From: Candidatus Eiseniibacteriota bacterium
GTDB taxonomy: Bacteria > Eisenbacteria > RBG-16-71-46 > SZUA-252
Assembly (NCBI GenBank): GCA_003235575.1
Contig: QJVW01000128.1
Location: 1 to 34,780, forward strand
DNA length: 34,780 bases
Direction of reading: 5' to 3'
How positions within the stretch are numbered: the stretch's first letter is position 1; each line of letters opens with the position of its first letter. Positions 7,852 to 14,429 of the stretch are shown here, piece after piece. The notes under the pieces were generated by a model, which saw only the letters and a program-made list of their open reading frames with translations, was not told the DNA's origin and ran no database searches. The position numbers were made by a program, and so were the translations under genes.

Positions 7852-8649
7852 TTACTGCCTGGACTCAACCGAGTCCGTCCTCAAAACCGCCCGTGAAGAC
7901 TTTTCCCCCGAACGGAGCTCCAACTCGAGGGGCGCGGTGCGCGCCGCCTCGGTGCTGAGGGATACGGTGAATGTTCCCGCTCCCTGCAACCCGACCCGAA
8001 TCCGGCTCGGGCTTACTTCCACATCGCCCGCCGAAGGCGGGTCGATTCGAAGAGCCGTGGGGTGGAGCGCGCCCCCGTCAAAGTTGGCCACGATTTCCGC
8101 GCCATCCGCTCCACCACCGTTGGCTTCGATCCGAACGACCACACCGTCCGGCGTCCGCCGCGTGCCGGCGGAAACCATCAGGCCGTCGATTTCCAGCGTC
8201 CGTACTTCCACGACCGCGCCGGATACCTGGGCCCCTGGGGGAATCATCGCCCCCGAGATGTCTGAAGAATCAAACCGCGCGCCTCCGAGCATGCCGCCCG
8301 TGACGATCGCAATGGCGGCGGCGCCGACGCCCACGCCGGAACCGAAGGTCAGGGCGCTCCGCCATGCCGGTACCCGAAAGAAACCGCGCAGCGACTCGCT
8401 CCACCCTGCGCCCTGCGGACGAACGCGACGCCGGGCCATTACCGCGCTCATCACGTTCGACTTCAGGGCGGGGGGCGCCTCCTCGAGCCCGACAGCGCTC
8501 AGGGAGTCGAACAATTCCTTCCAGTCGCCATACCGGTCCCGGGCATCCGGGTTTCGGTCCAAGTACGCTTGCAGCGCCGCCATCTCCTCGGGGGTGGCGA
8601 TCCCGTCGAGATCGTTGATGGCTGTCCGGTCGAACTCTTCGCGGTTCAT
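7852..8649 (-). CDS. Membrane anti-sigma factor (non-zinc type)
   Basis: 265 residues. Residues 1-60 form a short acidic helical domain (EEFDRTAINDLDG, then PEEMAALQAYLDRNPDARDRY) with the layout of an anti-sigma domain that clamps an ECF sigma factor, but it lacks the His/Cys zinc ligands of the ZAS type. One membrane helix lies at about 98-122. The remaining ~140 residues should be periplasmic, beta-rich and cysteine-free. The ATG overlaps the stop of the sigma gene in an ATGA, which implies translational coupling and is the best evidence for the assignment. The C-terminal domain probably senses something or is cut by proteases; its ligand is unknown. Family membership rests on context and layout, not on a diagnostic motif. 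Confidence 0.75.
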   Translation of the reverse strand: MNREEFDRTAINDLDGIATPEEMAALQAYLDRNPDARDRYGDWKELFDSLSAVGLEEAPPALKSNVMSAVMARRRVRPQGAGWSESLRGFFRVPAWRSALTFGSGVGVGAAAIAIVTGGMLGGARFDSSDISGAMIPPGAQVSGAVVEVRTLEIDGLMVSAGTRRTPDGVVVRIEANGGGADGAEIVANFDGGALHPTALRIDPPSAGDVEVSPSRIRVGLQGAGTFTVSLSTEAARTAPLELELRSGEKSSRAVLRTDSVESRQ

Positions 8650-9191
8650 ACGTGCGTAATCCCTTTCCGACCGAGGAGCGCCGCCATGTTTTGCCGCGCG
8701 GTATGGAGCCTCGATTTCACGGTTTTTTCCGGCACTTCCAGCACGTGGGCCATCTCCGCCTGATTCAGATCCAGAAAATGTCGCAGGATGATCACCGTTC
8801 GATTGTCCACCGACAGGGACATCAGCGACTTTTCGATGGCTCCCCCGACGAGAACTTCCTCCGTCTTCCGATCGGCGGTGCCACCGTCCGAAAGTTGCTC
8901 GGGGTCGATCTCTTCGAATCTCCGGGTTCGTCCCCGGTAGTTCAGTGATTCGTTGATCCCGATCCGGTAGATCCAGGAGAAGAACCGATACCTAGGGTTG
9001 TAGGAACCGAGCTTCTCGTAGGCCTTGACGAACACCGTCTGCGCGATGTCCTGCGCGTCGTCCCGATCGTTCGTCATCCGAAGGGCCAGGTTGTATATTG
9101 CTTTTTGGTATAGGTTTACAAGCTCTTCGAAGGCCCTGACATCTCCGCTTACGGCCCTGCTTACCAGCTCTTGATCGTCGCGTTGTGTCAT
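8646..9191 (-). CDS. ECF-type RNA polymerase sigma factor
   Basis: 181 residues, the usual size for group 4 sigma-70 factors. Region 2 covers about residues 20-90, with DAQDIAQTVFVKAYEKL and FFSWIYRIGINESLNYRGR, which contact core polymerase and the -10 element. Region 4 covers about 118-172, with the helix-turn-helix NQAEMAHVLEVPEKTVKSRL recognising the -35 element. The ATG at 9191 was chosen because a further upstream in-frame ATG adds 27 Pro/Trp-rich residues unlike any sigma factor. No good SD precedes 9191, so a weak or leaderless start is possible. It overlaps the downstream anti-sigma gene by 4 bp and lies 86 bp after the STAS gene. Target promoters cannot be read from this window: I found no convincing GGAAC-type -35 element directly upstream. 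Confidence 0.95.
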   Translation of the reverse strand: MTQRDDQELVSRAVSGDVRAFEELVNLYQKAIYNLALRMTNDRDDAQDIAQTVFVKAYEKLGSYNPRYRFFSWIYRIGINESLNYRGRTRRFEEIDPEQLSDGGTADRKTEEVLVGGAIEKSLMSLSVDNRTVIILRHFLDLNQAEMAHVLEVPEKTVKSRLHTARQNMAALLGRKGITHV

Positions 9192-9277
9192 TAGTACAAA
9201 CCAGGGGCCTGCCAGGTTGGTGAGTAAATGCGGGGCCGGCGGCCATGCGGAATGGGGAGGGGACGGCCCCACGCTAA

Positions 9278-9562
9278 CTAGACTATTTTCAATACCTTAT
9301 CCAGGCCGGTATAGACGAAGACGGTCCGGACGCGTGGGTTCATTCCCACCAAACGCAATTCGTGACCGGAACCGGTCACGCGCTTGTGCAATTCCAGGAT
9401 GACCGTGATGCCCGCGCTGGAGACGTAATCGAGCTCCGTGCAATCCGCCGTCACCGGCCCGCTCAAGTCGCGGAGGGCCTTCTGGGCGTGCTCGGCCTGG
9501 GAGGCATCGAGTCGCCCCGAGAGCTTGACCTGACCGTCGTCACCAATATGGATGTCGAACAT
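9278..9562 (-). CDS. STAS-domain anti-anti-sigma factor (SpoIIAA/RsbV-like)
   Basis: 94 residues, a single STAS domain. The key loop is LDYVSSAGITVIL at about 44-56. Ser49 lies where SpoIIAA/RsbV proteins are phosphorylated by their partner kinase, and the residue before it is Ser rather than the Asp of SpoIIAA. In such systems the unphosphorylated form binds the kinase/anti-sigma protein and frees its target. The start is the ATG at 9562, whose A is shared with the stop of the RsbW-like gene (TGATG), so the pair is translationally coupled. An alternative ATG 8 codons upstream lies inside that gene. Partner switching with the neighbouring kinase is very likely; a link to the ECF sigma gene 86 bp downstream is only contextual. 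Confidence 0.93.
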   Translation of the reverse strand: MFDIHIGDDGQVKLSGRLDASQAEHAQKALRDLSGPVTADCTELDYVSSAGITVILELHKRVTGSGHELRLVGMNPRVRTVFVYTGLDKVLKIV

Positions 9563-9987
9563 CAGGCCTCCTGCTCCCCTCTCCACTCGAGACGCGCCGT
9601 CAGCGTGCTCGTCCGGTCGTGGTACTCGTAGCGAAACTCTTTCGTCATCCGCAAGACGAGGATGATGCCGCGGCCGCCGGGGGAGAGTTCGTTTTGCATC
9701 TCCAGCGCCTGCCGCGCGACCTGCGTCGGGTCGAACGGATCGACCTCGAAATCGCGGAGCGTCAGCACCAAGTCGCCGTTGGCACGGCTCATGCCGATCT
9801 CGATGTCCTGGTGCCCCCGGTTGTGGCGAACCAGGTTCGTGAAGAGCTCTTCCAGAACGAGGTCTACCTCGAACGCACCGTCACCCTTCAAGCCTTCCTG
9901 CTCCAGGTACCCCCGCACGAATGTGAAGATCGAGTCGAGGGCATCGATGTCCCTGGGAAATCGGCGAGTCCAAGCCTTAACCGACAT
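9562..9987 (-). CDS. RsbW/SpoIIAB-like serine kinase anti-sigma factor
   Basis: 141 residues, a GHKL-fold HATPase_c_2 domain. The N box is LEELFTNLVRHN at about 45-56 (Glu46/Glu47, Asn51). The ATP lid region has RDFEVDPFDP at 78-87 and a glycine motif, GGRGI, at 104-108. The family either sequesters a sigma factor or controls another output protein, and phosphorylates its STAS partner on serine. The ATG at 9987 is preceded by GGAGG with 7-nt spacing; an ATG nine codons further upstream has no such signal. It is the first gene of a probable rsbW-STAS unit that may continue into the sigma operon. The client protein is unknown. A group 3 sigma-B-like factor would be usual, but none is present here. 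Confidence 0.92.
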   Translation of the reverse strand: MSVKAWTRRFPRDIDALDSIFTFVRGYLEQEGLKGDGAFEVDLVLEELFTNLVRHNRGHQDIEIGMSRANGDLVLTLRDFEVDPFDPTQVARQALEMQNELSPGGRGIILVLRMTKEFRYEYHDRTSTLTARLEWRGEQEA

Positions 9988-10113
9988 GCGGAGCCTCCGG
10001 CGACGATCGCGCAAATCGAAGGTAAGTCGCCATTCTAATGGTAATTGGCGTCGAATGGTGCGAAAACGATCGTAACCTACATGACGTCAATAGTATAGAG
10101 GTGGAGTTCCAGC
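9988..10113 (-). promoter_or_regulatory. AT-richer leader upstream of the RsbW-like gene, possible -10 elements
   Basis: This 126-bp gap is noticeably AT-richer than its surroundings. On the minus strand it holds two good -10 matches, TATACT (10092-10097) and TAGAAT (10032-10037). Neither has a convincing -35 hexamer at 16-18 bp, so the promoter could belong to an alternative sigma factor. No ORF or RNA gene is visible. Confidence 0.3.
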
Positions 10114-11304
10114 CTAGGCCGGCCTCACCAGCGAGCGATCGATGTCGGAGAGCCTGGCGCATCCCGCCAGCGCCATCGCCAATTCGAGTTCTCCCCTGAG
10201 AATGTCCAGGACACGGAGAACGCCCGCCTCACCGCCGGCCGCCAACCCCCAAAGGTAGGGCCGGCCGACGAACACCGCGCGGGCGCCTAGCGCCAGCGCC
10301 TTCAGGATGTCCGATCCGCGCCGGAAGCCGCCATCCACGTAGACCTCGGCCCGACCGGCGACGGCGTCGACGACATCGGGGAGCGCGAGGATCGTCGCCT
10401 CCCCGCCGTCCAGCTGTCGGCCGCCGTGGTTCGACACGATGATCCCTTGCACGCCGGCGTCGACCGCCCGCCGCGCGTCGTCCGAGCGGACGATGCCCTT
10501 GAGCACGATGGGCAGACTCGTGACCGATCGAAGCCACTCGACCGTCTCCCAGGTGAGCGAGTGATCCATCAGTTCGTGCACCCGGGCCGCCATGCCCCCG
10601 GGCGCGTTCCAGCGCTCGAACTGATCGCCATACTTCTCGAAATTCGCCATCTTCACCGACGGCGGCAGCTTGAACCCGTTTCGAAAATCCCGTTCACGCC
10701 TTCCCAGCATCGGGGTGTCCACGGTGAGCACCAGCGCGCGATACCCGGCCTGCTCGGCGCGCGCGACGAGATCGCGGGCGATGTCGCGGGTCTTGTAGAT
10801 GTAGAGCTGGAACCAAAGGGGCCCCGTCGCGGCGACCGCGATGTCCTCCAGCGAGGTGGATGCGATGGTGCTCGCGGTCAGCAACGTCCCCGCGGAGCCC
10901 GCGCCGCGCGCCGTCGCGGCCTCCCCACCCTTGTGCGCCAGCCGATGAAACGCGGCGGGCGCGAGGCAGATCGGCATGGCGATCGGCGCCCCCAGCGCGG
11001 TGGTCGCGAGATCGACGCGGCTCACGTCGACGAGAACGCGATGAAGAAGGACCCATCGGTCCATGCCGTCCCGATTCCGCGCCAGTGTCCGCTCGTCCTC
11101 GGCTCCGCCCGCGTAGTAGTCGAACGCGCCGCGCGGCATGGCGCGCCGGGCCGCCGCCTCGGCGTCCGCGACGTTGAGGAGCGCTGCGAGCGAGGAGCTT
11201 GCGGGGCGCGGCGTCGGTCTCGCGGATTCGGCGCGCGTGGTCTGTTCGGCCCGGCGCCTGGCGCCCGCGGTCGAGACTTTCTTCATGGCACGGCGGGTGG
11301 ACAC
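10114..11304 (-). CDS. FMN-dependent 2-hydroxyacid oxidase/dehydrogenase
   Basis: 396 residues, of the glycolate oxidase / lactate oxidase / L-lactate dehydrogenase family. Recognisable elements include the start of the barrel, FDYYAGGAEDERTL; the FMN-binding strands PICLAPAAFHRLAH, WFQLYIYK and LTVDTP; the catalytic His motif SNHGGRQLDGG; and the phosphate-binding C-terminal motif VDGGFRRGSDILKALALGARAVFVGRP. It oxidises a short L-2-hydroxyacid to the 2-oxoacid; specificity cannot be read from the sequence. A GTG start at 11304 has GGAGG 6 nt upstream and is preferred to the ATG six codons later. This leaves about 40 Arg/Ala/Pro-rich residues before the catalytic domain, longer than usual and probably disordered. 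The next upstream gene ends 29 bp away, so the two are likely cotranscribed. Confidence 0.93.
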   Translation of the reverse strand: MSTRRAMKKVSTAGARRRAEQTTRAESARPTPRPASSSLAALLNVADAEAAARRAMPRGAFDYYAGGAEDERTLARNRDGMDRWVLLHRVLVDVSRVDLATTALGAPIAMPICLAPAAFHRLAHKGGEAATARGAGSAGTLLTASTIASTSLEDIAVAATGPLWFQLYIYKTRDIARDLVARAEQAGYRALVLTVDTPMLGRRERDFRNGFKLPPSVKMANFEKYGDQFERWNAPGGMAARVHELMDHSLTWETVEWLRSVTSLPIVLKGIVRSDDARRAVDAGVQGIIVSNHGGRQLDGGEATILALPDVVDAVAGRAEVYVDGGFRRGSDILKALALGARAVFVGRPYLWGLAAGGEAGVLRVLDILRGELELAMALAGCARLSDIDRSLVRPA

Positions 11305-11333
11305 GGTGATCCTCCTGGGGGAACGCCCCCGGT

Positions 11334-11837
11334 CTACTTCTTCCGCACGAACTCCATCGTGAAGGTCTCGCTCTTCCCGCCCATCTCCGAGACCCACTCC
11401 TGCGTCATGTGGTCCGCATCCGGCATGGCGATCGTCACGGCCGTCATCCGCGCGTCGCCTTCGTTCCAGTTCGTGATGTCGGTCATGGTGAACACCAACC
11501 GATCGCCGTCCTTCTCGCAGCGCAGCCGCGGCTGATTGCCCGCGCCGCAGTAGTGCGTCATCACGATGGCGTCGCCGTCCGGGTGGTACACGTTGATCAT
11601 GGCGTCTTCGCTCGTCGGAACCAGGTTCTCGACCAGCGCGCTGCCGTGCGACGTGAGGTGGAACGACGTGGTCGACTGCTCGGCGCCCTCCCCGACTCCC
11701 TGCCATTCGCCGATCAGGGCGGTGAGGTGTTCGAACGCCGCGGGGGCCTTGAACGCGGGCATTTCTTCTTTCGGGGCTGCCGGCGCCGCCAGGGGAACGA
11801 CGGCCAGCGCTAGGGCGATGAGCCACGGACGAATCAT
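11334..11837 (-). CDS. Small exported protein, lipocalin/DUF1579-like
   Basis: 167 residues starting MIRPWLIALALAVV, with a signal peptide cleaved near residue 20. The mature part begins with a FEHLTALIGEWQGVGEG segment, then beta strands rich in Thr/Val/Met (FHLTSHGSALVENL, DAIVMTHYCGAGNQPRLRC, LVFTMTDITNW), ending in EFVRKK. A short LxGxWxGxG opening followed by strands resembles lipocalin-like or DUF1579-type periplasmic proteins; I offer this only as a fold guess, with no ligand. The ATG at 11837 is preceded by GGGAGG at a 6-nt spacing; the upstream in-frame ATG adds 50 residues that lie across the intergenic region and are rejected. It is probably cotranscribed with the hydroxyacid oxidase. 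Confidence 0.8.
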   Translation of the reverse strand: MIRPWLIALALAVVPLAAPAAPKEEMPAFKAPAAFEHLTALIGEWQGVGEGAEQSTTSFHLTSHGSALVENLVPTSEDAMINVYHPDGDAIVMTHYCGAGNQPRLRCEKDGDRLVFTMTDITNWNEGDARMTAVTIAMPDADHMTQEWVSEMGGKSETFTMEFVRKK

Positions 11838-11902
11838 GGAGAGCCTCCCTCTTTCCACGGTGGACGTGACCGGATGTGAGGAGGAAGAGCCTACCACCGC
11901 GA

Positions 11903-11932
11903 TTGCGGAAGGGGAATGGGGAGCGGTAGACT
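11903..11932 (+). promoter_or_regulatory. Sigma-70-type promoter for the barrel-like protein gene
   Basis: TTGCGG (11903-11908), an 18-bp spacer and TAGACT (11927-11932) lie 24 bp before the ATG at 11956, in the 118-bp gap between divergent genes. An AAGGGAGG ribosome site follows. I saw no equally good promoter for the opposite gene. Confidence 0.45.
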
Positions 11933-11955
11933 CCCCGGACACGAAGGGAGGCCCC

Positions 11956-12729
11956 ATGTCCCGCGACACGCGCCTCGATCCGCTCACGATCCTACCCCGC
12001 TATCTCGCGATCCTGGTCTGCCTGACGATTCCGGCGCCGCGGGCAGGCGCCGCGGACGCTGCCGAAGGCCCGCACAAGGCGGGGGCGTGGGCGCTGGAGT
12101 TCGAGATCGATCCGACTTATTCGAGCGGCATCGGATACGTGGCCTCGGCGGCGATTTCGGTCAAGCGGCACTCCTCCGAGCACCGGGCGTGGCGGCTGGG
12201 AATGGCGGTTACGTTCAGCGAGACGGAGTTCGACGGCGAGAGTTCGCAATACCGATACAGCGTCTACTACAATCCGTTGATCTCCAATGAACAAGGATCC
12301 ACCGATTCCCACAACGAGGATCACGTCTATCGCTTGTTTCTCCACGCGGTGCGCCACTACCCGGTTCGGGAGCAGGTCGCGGTCTTCCTCGAAGTGGGCC
12401 CCTCGCTCCGCTACGACGAGGTTCGAAGGTCTCAGCAATCCTTGTATCCCTATGGTTTGGGCGAAACGTATGCAGCCCAGTATGCGGAAACTCGCCGCGG
12501 CGCGACGCTCGACGCGAACGTCGGCTTCGAGTGGTTTTTCTCCAAGCGTCTCTCGCTTGGGGGACGGTACGGCGCCTATGCCGGCTACCAGTGGGGGACG
12601 CGTTCGAGCGGCTCGGAGATCGTCCGAACGAACGGATCCTATTACAGTCGATCCACGGAACGCGGCCGGGTGCGTCGCGTCGACGTGAGCACGACCCGGG
12701 CCACGATCCTCCTCACGGCGTACCTTTGA
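11956..12729 (+). CDS. Exported beta-barrel-like outer-membrane protein
   Basis: 257 residues. A hydrophobic signal segment (YLAILVCLTIPAPRAGA) ends near residue 32. The mature part alternates polar and aromatic residues in short strands separated by acidic turns: WALEFEIDPTYSSGIGY, AWRLGMAVTFSETEF, YRYSVYYNPLIS, VAVFLEVGPSLRY, LDANVGFEWFFS, RLSLGGRYGAYAGYQWG, and a C-terminal ATILLTAYL. This matches a small transmembrane barrel of 8-10 strands, although the last residue is Leu, not Phe. AAGGGAGG precedes the ATG by 5 nt. Its stop overlaps the TTG start of the CoA-binding protein gene. Function unknown; no named family recognised. Confidence 0.78.
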   Translation: MSRDTRLDPLTILPRYLAILVCLTIPAPRAGAADAAEGPHKAGAWALEFEIDPTYSSGIGYVASAAISVKRHSSEHRAWRLGMAVTFSETEFDGESSQYRYSVYYNPLISNEQGSTDSHNEDHVYRLFLHAVRHYPVREQVAVFLEVGPSLRYDEVRRSQQSLYPYGLGETYAAQYAETRRGATLDANVGFEWFFSKRLSLGGRYGAYAGYQWGTRSSGSEIVRTNGSYYSRSTERGRVRRVDVSTTRATILLTAYL

Positions 12730-13193
12730 GCACCTCGAAGGAATCGCGCCCATCCTCCTCGCTCCTGGAGACCGACGAAGCCGTCGCGGCGGCCGTGCGC
12801 GCCGTGCGGGTGGTCGCCGTCCTCGGCATGAAGCCCGGCGACGATCCCGGCGCCCCGGCCCATCGCGTTCCCGCTTCGCTCGCCGAGCACGGCATCCGGA
12901 TCATTCCCGTGAATCCGAAGTACGCGAGCATCGACGGCCGCCCGTGCTACGCCGCGATCGGCGACGTGCCGGACCGGTTCGACACGATCGACGTCTTTCG
13001 GGCGCCGCGCTTCATCCCCGGGCACGCGGCGGAAATCCTGGCCTTGCCGGCGGAGCGGAGGCCCCGCCTCGTCTGGCTGCAGAGTGGGATTCGCCACGAC
13101 GAGGCCGCGATCGCGTTGGCTGCCGCGGGCATGCAGGTGGTGCAGGACCGCTGCCTGGGCGTCGACATGGAGCGATTTCGGGGGCGAGACTAG
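12726..13193 (+). CDS. CoA-binding (YccU-like) Rossmann protein
   Basis: 155 residues of the CoA_binding/YccU type. The nucleotide-binding strand VVAVLGMKPGDDPGAPAHRV is at about 29-48, followed by HGIRIIPVNPKY, the segment DVFRAPRFIPGH, and VWLQSGIRHDEAAIALAAAGMQVVQDRCLGVD, all typical of the family (GLSPKPDRPSH and CPKIEHPR-type motifs are replaced by variants here). Such proteins bind CoA or a similar nucleotide; their cellular role is poorly defined. I chose a TTG start at 12726, overlapping the previous stop as TTGA, because it gives the usual ~20-residue lead before the first strand and no ATG or GTG lies nearby. This makes it translationally coupled to the barrel protein gene. Confidence 0.85.
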   Translation: MSTSKESRPSSSLLETDEAVAAAVRAVRVVAVLGMKPGDDPGAPAHRVPASLAEHGIRIIPVNPKYASIDGRPCYAAIGDVPDRFDTIDVFRAPRFIPGHAAEILALPAERRPRLVWLQSGIRHDEAAIALAAAGMQVVQDRCLGVDMERFRGRD

Positions 13194-13295
13194 CCGATCC
13201 GCACCGGCGTTCCCGTAGAGCCGCCGCCCGGTATGTGACATTGACCGCAACGTTCGGATAGTCCCGGTCGACAGACCTCGTTATCGTTCGAGGCG

Positions 13296-14429
13296 ATGGA
13301 TGCGATGAGCCCACAGAGATCTTTTCCGCCGACGGCGCGCCCCGTCCGGCCCCCGCGTACCGACACGGCCCGGTGGCGGGCGGTCCAGGCGCGGGACGAG
13401 CGGTACGACGGCCTCTTCGTCACGGCCGTTCGGACCACGGGGATCTACTGCCGCCCCTCCTGCCCCGCGCGCCATCCCGCGCGCGGCAACGTCCGCTTCT
13501 ATCCGGATGCGGCGGCCGCCGAGGGCGGGGGTTACCGGCCCTGCCGCCGCTGCAAGCCGAAGGACGCGGCGCCGTGGAGCGAGCGGCTGGCGCGCATCGA
13601 GCGGATCTGCCGCCACATCGAGGCGAACCTGGACGAGCGGGTCTCGCTTCGCGCGCTGGCGGCCCTCGCCGGGCTCAGCCCATCGCACTTTCAGCGCGCG
13701 TTTCTCCGCGCGACGGGCGTGTCGCCCGCCGCCTACGCGGATGCGCGGCGACTCGAGCGGCTCAAGGGGCACCTTCGACGAAAGGACGGCATCACGATGG
13801 CGATGTACGAGGTCGGGTACGGTTCGAGCAGCAGGCTCTACGAGCGGGCGCCCCGCGCGCTCGGCATGACGCCCGGCGCGTATCGCGCGGGCGGCGCGGG
13901 CGCGGCGATCGCGTTCGCCACGGCGGAGAGCCCCGTGGGGCGCGTTCTCGTCGCCGCGACCGAGCGCGGGCTTTGCAGCGTGAAGGTCGGAACCAGCGAG
14001 AGGGTCCTGCTGCGCGCGTTTCGCGACGAGTTCCCTGCAGCGACGATTCGTCGCGATCAGGCCGGCGTCGGGCAGTGGGTGCGCCGCGTGCTGGCCGCGA
14101 TCGACGGCCGCGCGCCGAAATCCTCCCTTCCCCTCGACATCCGTGCCACGGCGTTCCAGCGGCGCGTCTGGGAAGAGCTCTGCCGCATCCCGCGCGGGGA
14201 GACCCGCACGTACGCGGAAGTGGCCCGCACGATCGGAAAGCCCCGCGCCGCGCGCGCGGTGGGCCGCGCCTGCGCCACCAATCCGGTCGCGATCGTGGTG
14301 CCGTGTCACCGCGTGGTGGGAACGTCCGGCACGCTCACCGGCTACGCCTATGGCCTCTCGGTGAAGCGGTCGCTGCTCGAGCGGGAAGGCGCCGCCGCCG
14401 CGGAGCGGCCGGCTCGGAAGAAACGCTAG
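13296..14429 (+). CDS. ada: Ada-type alkylation-response regulator and O6-methylguanine-DNA methyltransferase
   Basis: 377 residues with all three Ada modules. The N-terminal zinc domain has Cys52 and Cys56 (GIYCRPSC) and Cys83 and Cys86 (RPCRRCKP). Cys52 is the position methylated by phosphotriesters to switch on transcription. An AraC-type helix-turn-helix region covers about 97-195 ([21 protein letters not shown]). The C-terminal methyltransferase domain carries the suicide cysteine Cys337 in IVVPCHRV, with [20 protein letters not shown] upstream. It repairs O6-methylguanine and probably induces its own gene. The ATG at 13296 lies only 2 nt from a GAGG; the ATG at 13305 is better spaced, so the protein may be three residues shorter. 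No Ada box was recognised upstream. It ends on a CTAG shared with the convergent gene. Confidence 0.96.
   Translation: MDAMSPQRSFPPTARPVRPPRTDTARWRAVQARDERYDGLFVTAVRTTGIYCRPSCPARHPARGNVRFYPDAAAAEGGGYRPCRRCKPKDAAPWSERLARIERICRHIEANLDERVSLRALAALAGLSPSHFQRAFLRATGVSPAAYADARRLERLKGHLRRKDGITMAMYEVGYGSSSRLYERAPRALGMTPGAYRAGGAGAAIAFATAESPVGRVLVAATERGLCSVKVGTSERVLLRAFRDEFPAATIRRDQAGVGQWVRRVLAAIDGRAPKSSLPLDIRATAFQRRVWEELCRIPRGETRTYAEVARTIGKPRAARAVGRACATNPVAIVVPCHRVVGTSGTLTGYAYGLSVKRSLLEREGAAAAERPARKKR

Noticed and set aside
6699-7958. A plus-strand frame with LLGVDVDR-type repeats
   Set aside because: It is only the mirror of the VDIDAQKR coding repeat. The minus-strand frame has a good ribosome site, an N-terminal membrane helix and operon context; the plus-strand frame has none of these.
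13194-13295. TTGACC at 13241-13246 as a promoter of ada
   Set aside because: No acceptable -10 hexamer occurs at 16-18 bp, and no Ada-box-like sequence was found.
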